From contig JAIFMA010000189.1 of the NCBI GenBank assembly GCA_020048795.1, forward strand, positions 1 to 12,781: a DNA stretch of 12,781 nucleotides. Direction: 5' to 3'. This document shows positions 7,168 through 12,781 of this stretch, one piece after another. The DNA is from Rhodoferax sp. (GTDB taxonomy: Bacteria; Pseudomonadota; Gammaproteobacteria; Burkholderiales; Burkholderiaceae_C). The position numbers were made by a program, and so were the translations under genes. Below the pieces are notes generated by a model. It did no database searches and was not told the DNA's origin. It saw only the letters and a list, made by a program, of their open reading frames with translations. How positions within the stretch are numbered: position 1 is the first letter of the stretch; the number at the start of each line of letters is the position of its first letter.

Positions 7168-10100
7168 ATGAATCAGATAACAAGTTTTGCAGTCGCACAT
7201 TCACTGGTGAGTGCCCTGGTTGCTCAGTTCGACGCCAATCTGGCGCATTACCTGAGCGTCGGCTACCAGGAGCAGGAAGCACGCAAGGACTTTCTGGACA
7301 AACTGTTCATCGCGCTGGGTTGGGATGTCAATCATGAGACACAAACCAATCCGTATGAGCAGGAGGTCAAGATCGAAAAAAGTGTCACCACCGGTGAAGC
7401 CAAACGCCGGGCTGATTACGCTTTTTCTCTGGCTCCCCACTTCAACAAACGGCCACGGTTCTTTGTCGAGGCCAAACGCCCACAGCCCAACATTGCCACC
7501 CCCGACAATTATTTTCAGGCCATTCGCTACAGTTGGAGCCACCAACTGCCGGTTGTGGTGCTGACAGACTTTCACAGCTTTCACATCATCGACAGCCGAT
7601 TTCGGCCCAACATCAAAACGGCCCTGCAGCGGCAGTTAGCGGTTTACTCGTTTCAGGATTTCCGTGACCCGGAGATTTTTGCCCGCATTTATTGGCTGTT
7701 CTCACGTGAAGCAACGGTTAGCGATGCCATCGGCAAATACGCCGCCACGCTTGAAAAACCCAGCGCAGCCAGCAAGAGACTCGGAAATTTGACCCATGAC
7801 TACCAAAATATTGACGATGCTTTTTTGACGCAACTCGATGTTTACCGCGAAGAGCTGGCCAAATCTTTCAAGCGTCATAACCCACAGATGGGCAGTGAAC
7901 AACTCACCGAGTCGGTGCAACGCACACTCGACCGCCTGGTATTTACCCGGTTTCTGGAAGACAAGCTGATTGAGCCAACAGCCATCATCAGCCGCCTGGC
8001 CTCAAAACCATCGGCCTGGAAACAGTTTGTACGCGACTGCGACCGCCTGGACAAACAATACAACGGGGTGGTCTATAAGCATCACGCGGTGCTTGATTCG
8101 CCAGGATTCCAGGTGGATGACACCGTTTTTTCAGCCATTTGCATCGAACTGACCGATCCCACATCGCCCTACGATTTCAACGCCATACCGGTGGAAATGC
8201 TGGGGCGCATTTACGAGCGATTTCTGGGCAAGGTGGTGGTGGCTACTGCAAAACAGGCTCGGGTCGAGGAAAAGCCGCAGGTTCGCAAGAGCGGTGGGGT
8301 CTATTACACGCCGGACTACATCGTCAGTTTCATGGTCGATCAAGCACTTGGGCCCAAAGTCAAAGGCAAGACACCCGATGACATCCTGGCGGTCAAAACC
8401 ATTGACACCTCGTGCGGCAGCGGCTCGTTCCTGATTGGGGTGTATGAATATCTGCTGACTGAGCTGGCACGCACTTATGCCGCGCACCCAAAGCTGGCCA
8501 AAAAGGGCGACACCGTGATGCGCGATGGCGTGCTGCACCTTTCGATCCAAAAAAAGCGTGAGGTACTGACGAAATGCATTTTTGGCATCGACATCGATGC
8601 CCAGGCCGTAGAGGTGTCGCAACTCTCCTTGTATCTCAAACTGCTTGAAGACGAGACCACGGCCAGCACGCACAGCCAGCAACTTGAGCTGGCTGGCGCG
8701 CTGCTGCCACCCCTGCACAACAACATCATCGTCGGCAATTCGCTGATTTCGCCGATTGACGATGCTGGTGCTGATGACATGTTTTCCATGGCGCGTTTTG
8801 AGGCGCACAGGGCGGTCAACATGCACCGCACCTTTGCACAGGTGATGCAGCCCGGCGGTGGCTTTGACCTGGTGATTGGCAACCCGCCTTACATCAAGGA
8901 ATACACCCACCGCGAGGCGTTTGATCACCTGCGCGAGTCGCCCTACTTTCAGGGCAAGATGGACATCTGGTACCTGTTTGCCTGCCGGGCGCTGGACATT
9001 CTGAAGCCAGAAACTGGCACGCTGGCCTTCATTGCCACCAACAACTGGACCACCAACTTTGGTGCCCGGCGACTGCGTGAAAAGCTGTCCAAGGATGCCC
9101 GCATAGAGCATCTGATTGATTTTGGCGACTTCAAGGTGTTTAAGGACGCTGGCATTCAGACCATGATCCTGATCGCCCGGCGCTCTGGCGTACCGCAGTC
9201 GTATGCGTTTGACTACCGGGTGCTGGGTGGGAAAAAACGCACGCTCGAAGATGCGCAGGGGTTGTTGAGTCTGTCTGACTTGCCGCAGGCCAACTACCTG
9301 AAACCCAGTCTCATTCGGGCGCAACAGGGCAGCACCGCCTACACTTTTTCCGGCTGTGATCACAACGCCTTGCTGCAAAAAATGGCCACTGCGGCCAACT
9401 TTGAGCTCAATGGCAAAACTGAAGTGGCGCAAGGCATCGTGCCCAATCCCGATGTTGTGTCAGCCCGGGCTTTGGGTTTGTTTTCAAAGCGCGACCTGGC
9501 GCAACATGCCATCGCAGCGGGGAACCCGGTGTTTGTGCTACCGCGCGACTTTTTTGTCAAACCCAGCAAATCCGAGCGTGAATTGCTCAAGCCACTGTAT
9601 GAACCGGTCGATGCCCAGCGCTATGGGCTCAAGTCATCGCATCGTCTGGAAATCATTTACGCCAGGCACCCCGACGTTGCAGATCTGCCCGAACGGCTAC
9701 TGACCCATCTGTTGCCGTACCAGAAGATCATGGCGCAGCGGCGCGAAACAAAAGCCGGACGGCTGCCGTGGTTTTGTCTGCACTGGCCGCGTGAACCGGC
9801 GTTTTTCGAATCCGGCCCGCGCATCCTGGCACCGCGCAAATGCGCCTCGCCAACATTTGCCTATACCGACAACACAGCCTACGTGATGATGGCCTTCAAC
9901 ATCATCAAAACCAAGCGCATCAACCTGAAGTATCTGACCGCACTGCTCAATTCCAATGTCGTCAGCTACTGGCTCAGGCACAGGGGAAAAATGCAGGGTG
10001 ACCAGTTTCAGGTGGACAAGGAGCCACTGCTGGCGATTCCGCTGATCGCACCACCGCCTGAGGTGCAAGCGCAGATTGCCAGATTGGTGGACCGCGTGCT

Positions 10101-10254
10101 GCAGGCCACAGAGAAGGTCAACATCGCCATGCTGGACCGGGAGCGCGCGCAATACCAACGTTTGCTGGATGAAACTGACGCGCAAATCCAGCAGCACATC
10201 CATAGGCTGTACGGTCTGACTGAGGCTGACATTGAGTTGGTCAACCCACAATGA
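7168..10254 (+). CDS. Type IIG restriction enzyme/N6-adenine methyltransferase
   Basis: This 1028-residue single-chain restriction-modification protein carries cutting, methylation and sequence recognition together. The N-terminal part (about 1-180) looks like a PD-(D/E)XK nuclease: RADYAF with D83, then VEAKRP with E101 and K103. A helical linker (about 210-360) leads into an N6-adenine methyltransferase: GVYYTPDYIV (377-386, motif X), DTSCGSGSF (413-421, motif I, SAM binding), FGIDID (472-477) and catalytic NPPY (572-575, motif IV). The C-terminal third (about 620-1000) resembles a TaqI-like specificity domain, with ALLNSNVVSYWL and a late KEPLLAIPL block. ATG at 7168 is the first start after an in-frame stop at 7147-7149. 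No separate specificity, methylase or control-protein gene is nearby, as expected for type IIG. It interrupts the pirin-regulator neighbourhood and is followed by a REP-like pair, suggesting acquisition. All key motifs are intact, so it is probably active; the recognition site cannot be read. Confidence 0.93.
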   Translation: MNQITSFAVAHSLVSALVAQFDANLAHYLSVGYQEQEARKDFLDKLFIALGWDVNHETQTNPYEQEVKIEKSVTTGEAKRRADYAFSLAPHFNKRPRFFVEAKRPQPNIATPDNYFQAIRYSWSHQLPVVVLTDFHSFHIIDSRFRPNIKTALQRQLAVYSFQDFRDPEIFARIYWLFSREATVSDAIGKYAATLEKPSAASKRLGNLTHDYQNIDDAFLTQLDVYREELAKSFKRHNPQMGSEQLTESVQRTLDRLVFTRFLEDKLIEPTAIISRLASKPSAWKQFVRDCDRLDKQYNGVVYKHHAVLDSPGFQVDDTVFSAICIELTDPTSPYDFNAIPVEMLGRIYERFLGKVVVATAKQARVEEKPQVRKSGGVYYTPDYIVSFMVDQALGPKVKGKTPDDILAVKTIDTSCGSGSFLIGVYEYLLTELARTYAAHPKLAKKGDTVMRDGVLHLSIQKKREVLTKCIFGIDIDAQAVEVSQLSLYLKLLEDETTASTHSQQLELAGALLPPLHNNIIVGNSLISPIDDAGADDMFSMARFEAHRAVNMHRTFAQVMQPGGGFDLVIGNPPYIKEYTHREAFDHLRESPYFQGKMDIWYLFACRALDILKPETGTLAFIATNNWTTNFGARRLREKLSKDARIEHLIDFGDFKVFKDAGIQTMILIARRSGVPQSYAFDYRVLGGKKRTLEDAQGLLSLSDLPQANYLKPSLIRAQQGSTAYTFSGCDHNALLQKMATAANFELNGKTEVAQGIVPNPDVVSARALGLFSKRDLAQHAIAAGNPVFVLPRDFFVKPSKSERELLKPLYEPVDAQRYGLKSSHRLEIIYARHPDVADLPERLLTHLLPYQKIMAQRRETKAGRLPWFCLHWPREPAFFESGPRILAPRKCASPTFAYTDNTAYVMMAFNIIKTKRINLKYLTALLNSNVVSYWLRHRGKMQGDQFQVDKEPLLAIPLIAPPPEVQAQIARLVDRVLQATEKVNIAMLDRERAQYQRLLDETDAQIQQHIHRLYGLTEADIELVNPQ

Positions 10255-10485
10255 CCAGCTCGATGGGCGAGCATGTCGAATCATGCAGCCGGTGTTGTCA
10301 GGTTGCAAAGCAAGCCGACTTCCTGGACAAGTGCCGCAGAATTGGGGTCAGAGCCCAATTCGGGGTGACTTTGCTCAGTCCAACCAATGCGTCAGGCCGA
10401 ATTGGGATCCGACCCCAAATCTGCTACAGCCGTTCCAAATTTGTCCAACGCACGCCAGCAACGCTGGAGCCTTGAGCCACCCATC
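10255..10485. other. Intergenic spacer carrying the REP-like pair
   Basis: These 231 bases separate the restriction-modification gene from the LysR gene. The first 80 bases hold only a small GCTCG/CGAGC stem (10258-10272) just after the stop, without a T-run. Positions 10336-10424 hold the inverted REP-like pair. The remainder should contain the LysR gene's promoter, though no clear boxes are visible. No coding signal was recognised. Confidence 0.6.
10336..10424. repeat. Inverted pair of REP-like repeats (REPIN-type element)
   Basis: Two 34-base units face each other: unit 1 at 10336-10369 (plus strand) and unit 2 at 10391-10424 (minus strand), with a 21-base spacer. Aligned in the same orientation they match at 29 of 34 positions. 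Each has its own hairpin. Unit 1 has GAATTGGG paired with CCCAATTC (8 bp, 7-base loop, 10339-10361). Unit 2 has a 7-bp stem with one mismatch (10400-10420). The pair could also fold as one long cruciform. This is the architecture of REPINs, which are mobilised in trans by RAYT (Y1-type) transposases. No RAYT gene is in the window. It may also act as a transcript end or stabiliser for the upstream gene. Confidence 0.75.
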
Positions 10486-11436
10486 ATGTCTGCCACGCCC
10501 CCTACACCCCGCAATGTTCTGACACCCGATGCCCTGTCCATGCTGCAGACCATTGCCGCGGCTGGCAGCTTTGCCGCTGCGGCCCGAGCCCTGGGCATGG
10601 TGCCCAGCGCCCTCACCTACCGGGTGCGCTTGATTGAAGACGCGCTGGATGTGCTGCTGTATGACCGCAGCTCGCGCCAGGCCAAATTGACACCGGCAGG
10701 CGCTGAGTTGTTACGCGAGGGTGAACGCCTGCTGGAAGACATCGATGCGGTGGCCAATCGGGTCAAGCGCGTGGCCACGGGTTGGGAGCCGCAGTTCACC
10801 ATTGCGCTGGACAGCATCATCGCTAAAGCCACGGTGATGGAGCTGTGCGAGCACTTTCTGGAGCCAAACCCGCCCACCCGCATCCGGCTGCGCGACGAAA
10901 CCCTGTCAGGCACGCTGGAGGCCTTGACCAGCGGCCAGGCCGACCTGGCACTGGGGGTGGCAGATGTCGTGCAAAACACCGCCATTCACACCGAACCGCT
11001 GGGCGAGGTGCGTTTTGTTTATGCCGTAGCGCCGCACCACCCGCTGGCGGCTGCGGCCGAACCCCTGAGCGACGAAATGATGCGCGCGCACCGCGCGGTA
11101 GCGGTGGCCGACACCATCAGCCGTGGCCGCGGTGTCACCATTGGCCTGCTGGGTGGGCAGGACGTGTTCACCGTGGCCACCATGCAGGCCAAGCTCGATG
11201 CCCACCTGCGCGGCATGGGGTGCGGCTCGGTGCCCGAATGCATGGCCAGGGACTACATTGACACCGGCCGCCTGGTGGTCAAGGCCACGGTGCGCCCGGC
11301 GCGCATCGTCAGCGTCAACTACGCCTGGCGCCAACGCGGCAACACCACGCAGGGCCGAGCCTTGCAGTGGTGGCTGAACGCATTGCAGAGCCCGGCCACC
11401 CGCAGTGCCTTGCTGGAGCGGCATCGGGGCGGTTAA
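10486..11436 (+). CDS. LysR-family regulator, YhaJ-like
   Basis: This 316-residue LysR-type regulator is cytoplasmic and DNA-binding. I chose ATG at 10486, with a TGAG 9 bases upstream, giving MSATPPTPRNVLTPDALSML. An ATG at 10387 in the same frame would code through the REP-like repeat and is implausible. The winged HTH spans about residues 14-75 (AAAGSFAAAARALGMVPSAL, then YRVRLIEDALDVLLYDR and AKLTPAG). The effector-binding domain follows from about residue 95 (GWEPQFTIALDSII). From memory, the HTH and the GWE...T stretch closely resemble E. coli YhaJ, which responds to quinone-like products such as methylhydroquinone and adjoins a pirin gene. I infer that it controls the pirin/flavodoxin pair now lying beyond the restriction-modification gene. 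It ends 34 bases before the FAD enzyme gene, so that gene might also be co-transcribed. Confidence 0.9.
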   Translation: MSATPPTPRNVLTPDALSMLQTIAAAGSFAAAARALGMVPSALTYRVRLIEDALDVLLYDRSSRQAKLTPAGAELLREGERLLEDIDAVANRVKRVATGWEPQFTIALDSIIAKATVMELCEHFLEPNPPTRIRLRDETLSGTLEALTSGQADLALGVADVVQNTAIHTEPLGEVRFVYAVAPHHPLAAAAEPLSDEMMRAHRAVAVADTISRGRGVTIGLLGGQDVFTVATMQAKLDAHLRGMGCGSVPECMARDYIDTGRLVVKATVRPARIVSVNYAWRQRGNTTQGRALQWWLNALQSPATRSALLERHRGG

Positions 11437-11457
11437 AGTCGGTGTCATTCAAACAAC

Positions 11458-11461
11458 GGAG
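11458..11461 (+). promoter_or_regulatory. Shine-Dalgarno GGAG for the FAD oxidoreductase
   Basis: GGAG lies 9 bases before ATG 11471. It supports that start over an upstream in-frame ATG at 11405, which lies inside the LysR gene. Confidence 0.65.
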
Positions 11462-11470
11462 CAAATTTCC

Positions 11471-12526
11471 ATGAGCACAGTTCCACGCGCATCAAAACAC
11501 TTCGCCATCGTTGGCGCTGGCATGGCCGGAATCACCTGTGCCCGTACCCTGGTTCAAGCAGGCCACACCGTGACCGTGTTTGAAAAAAGCCGTGGCGTGG
11601 CCGGGCGCATGGCCACCCGCGACAGTGCTTTTGGCTCGTTTGACCATGGGGCCCAGTACTTCACGGCGCGTGACCCGCGCTTTGTGCTGGCACTGCAAAC
11701 CACGCCCGATCTGTGCAAACGCTGGAGCGCCAACTCGGTGCAGGTGCTAGACGAGCTCGGCCATGTGGCAGGCCAAGCGCTGCCGGCCCGCGATGCCCAC
11801 TGGGTGGCGGTGCCTGGCATGAAGTCGCTGGTGGCGGGTTGGGCCGAGCCGCTGAAGGCCGACCACCGGATCGAACTGCAAACCCGGGTGAGCAAAATCG
11901 AGCGCGATGCGGTCAGCCCCAGACAGTGGCAACTGCGCACTGAAGCGCTCGACGGGGCGCAGCATGTGTTCTCTGGTTTTGATGGTGTTTTATTGGCCAC
12001 GCCCGCGACCCAGGCGCGAAGCGTGCTACAAAATTCAGATTTGGCGGCGCCCTGGGTGATGGACATCAATGGGGTCAAGGTGGCGCCGTGCTGGACTCTG
12101 ATGCTGGCGTTTCCACAGGCCATGCAACCCGGCATGTCCACCCTGGGGCCGCAATGGAATGCGGCGCGCAGCACCCACCACCGCATTGCCTGGGCCGCGC
12201 GCGAATCGAGCAAGCCAGGCCGCAGCATGGTTGAGCGCTGGACCATCCAGGCCAGCGCCGCCTGGTCGCAAGAACACTTGAACGACGACTCGGTCCGCGC
12301 CGAGGCCAAACTGATCAAGGCCTTTACCGAAATCACCGGCATCCGGGCCGAACCCGCCCATGTGGACAGCCAGCGCTGGCTGTATGCCAAAACCCTCACA
12401 CCCCTGGGCAAGAGCCATTTGTGGGATGCCAAAAAAGGCTTGGGGGTGTGTGGCGACTGGTGTATTGGCCACCGGGTTGAAGACGCGTTTGTGTCAGGGC
12501 TGGAGCTGGCACTCGCGGTGGCGTGA
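11471..12526 (+). CDS. FAD-dependent oxidoreductase, renalase/amine-oxidase-like
   Basis: This 351-residue flavoprotein starts at ATG 11471. The N-terminal Rossmann dinucleotide-binding motif is FAIVGAGMAGITCARTL (GxGxxG at residues 15-20). E38 follows, which in this family contacts the adenosine ribose, and then the GVAGRMATR flavin motif (about 42-50). FDHGAQYFTARDPRF (about 57-71) is characteristic of the renalase-like NAD(P)/FAD oxidoreductases found widely in proteobacteria. Near the C-terminus, GVCGDWCIGHRVEDAFVSGLELA is the second FAD-contacting element. No signal peptide or membrane segment is visible, so the protein is probably cytoplasmic. Substrate is unknown; bacterial renalases oxidise off-isomers of reduced nicotinamides, but that activity cannot be assigned from sequence alone. 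Its stop overlaps the GTG start of gluQ by 4 bases. Confidence 0.88.
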   Translation: MSTVPRASKHFAIVGAGMAGITCARTLVQAGHTVTVFEKSRGVAGRMATRDSAFGSFDHGAQYFTARDPRFVLALQTTPDLCKRWSANSVQVLDELGHVAGQALPARDAHWVAVPGMKSLVAGWAEPLKADHRIELQTRVSKIERDAVSPRQWQLRTEALDGAQHVFSGFDGVLLATPATQARSVLQNSDLAAPWVMDINGVKVAPCWTLMLAFPQAMQPGMSTLGPQWNAARSTHHRIAWAARESSKPGRSMVERWTIQASAAWSQEHLNDDSVRAEAKLIKAFTEITGIRAEPAHVDSQRWLYAKTLTPLGKSHLWDAKKGLGVCGDWCIGHRVEDAFVSGLELALAVA

Positions 12527-12781
12527 GCCGCTACGTTGGCCGCTTTGCGCCTTCTCCCACAGGGCCGCTGCACGCCGGCTCGCTGGTGGCGGCGCTGGCT
12601 AGCTGGCTGGATGCCCGCGCCCATGCTGGCTTGTGGCTGGTACGCCTGGAGGATGTCGACACCACGCGCTGTCTGCCGGGCGTTGCTACGCTGATCCTGA
12701 ACCAGTTGGCGGCCTGCGGGCTGCACAGCGACCTGCCACCGGTTTACCAGTCACAGCGCAGCGCGCTGTACCAGCAGGCGC
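12523..12781 (+). CDS. gluQ: Glutamyl-Q tRNA(Asp) synthetase, 5' part (cut by window end)
   Basis: The first 86 codons are present and the gene runs off the right edge. The GTG start overlaps the preceding stop as GTGA. The N-terminus reads MSRYVGRFAPSPTGPLHAGS and continues VAALASWLDARAHAGLWLVR, then LEDVDTTR. This is the class I synthetase catalytic core of GluQ (YadB), with the HIGH-like signature in PLHAGSL. GluQ is a truncated glutamyl-tRNA synthetase paralogue lacking the anticodon-binding domain; it attaches glutamate to the queuosine base of tRNA(Asp). Full-length GltX cannot be strictly excluded because the 3' part is missing, but the FAPSPTGPLHAGSL pattern favours GluQ (GltX normally has a T-G-x-x-H-I/L-G-G pattern). 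There is no good ribosome-binding site, so translation is probably coupled to the upstream gene. Confidence 0.9.
   Translation, partial: MSRYVGRFAPSPTGPLHAGSLVAALASWLDARAHAGLWLVRLEDVDTTRCLPGVATLILNQLAACGLHSDLPPVYQSQRSALYQQA

Noticed and set aside
8131..9432. Long minus-strand open frame (433 codons) opposite the restriction-modification gene.
   Set aside because: It lies opposite an intact methyltransferase with clear motifs, has no recognisable domain, and is typical of antisense frames in GC-rich DNA.
10258..10272. GCTCG-ATGGG-CGAGC stem right after the restriction-modification stop as a terminator.
   Set aside because: The stem is only 5 bp and is followed by mixed sequence without a T-run; it could be chance.
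10387..10485. Upstream extension of the LysR gene to ATG 10387 (33 extra residues).
   Set aside because: The extension codes through the second REP-like unit, lacks family similarity, and the start at 10486 gives a normal LysR N-terminus.
11554..12726. Long minus-strand open frame (390 codons) opposite the FAD oxidoreductase and gluQ.
   Set aside because: The composition is rich in Ser/Ala/Arg/Cys with no domain, while the plus strand carries two clearly recognisable genes.

Overview
The window looks like chromosomal DNA from a GC-rich betaproteobacterium, probably a Comamonadaceae-type organism (Rhodoferax/Polaromonas-like). This is inferred from protein style, base composition and the REP-type repeat; no database search was possible. 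Genes are tightly packed, no stretch longer than 300 bases lacks a gene, and I saw no tRNA, rRNA, CRISPR array or intact insertion sequence.

Left part (1-5728): a four-gene envelope-sensing locus. On the minus strand, in transcription order, lie a TonB-dependent outer-membrane receptor (5569->3572), a periplasmic ABC_sub_bind-type binding protein (3564->2599) and a hybrid histidine kinase (2602->635). The first two are 7 bases apart and the second and third share a 4-base ATGA overlap. A LuxR/NarL-type response regulator (63-665, plus strand) converges on the kinase and overlaps its 3' end by 31 bases. No ABC permease or ATPase is present, so the binding protein is more likely a sensor component than part of a transporter. 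The regulator's DNA-binding domain appears to lack about 14 residues, including the first helix of the helix-turn-helix. A perfect 8-base inverted repeat lies just upstream of the receptor start.

Middle part (5729-11436): a pirin (YhhW-type quercetinase-like) gene and a WrbA-like flavodoxin-fold gene form a minus-strand pair. A LysR regulator resembling E. coli YhaJ lies at 10486-11436 on the plus strand. In E. coli, YhaJ sits beside and controls a pirin gene, so the two parts here probably form one quinone/electrophile-response module. Between them sits a 1028-residue single-chain type IIG restriction-modification enzyme, followed by an inverted pair of 34-base REP-like repeats. This suggests that a defence gene entered the original divergent regulator/target spacer.

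Right end (11437-12781): an FAD-dependent, renalase-like oxidoreductase gene overlaps by 4 bases the start of gluQ (glutamyl-Q tRNA(Asp) synthetase), which runs off the window edge.
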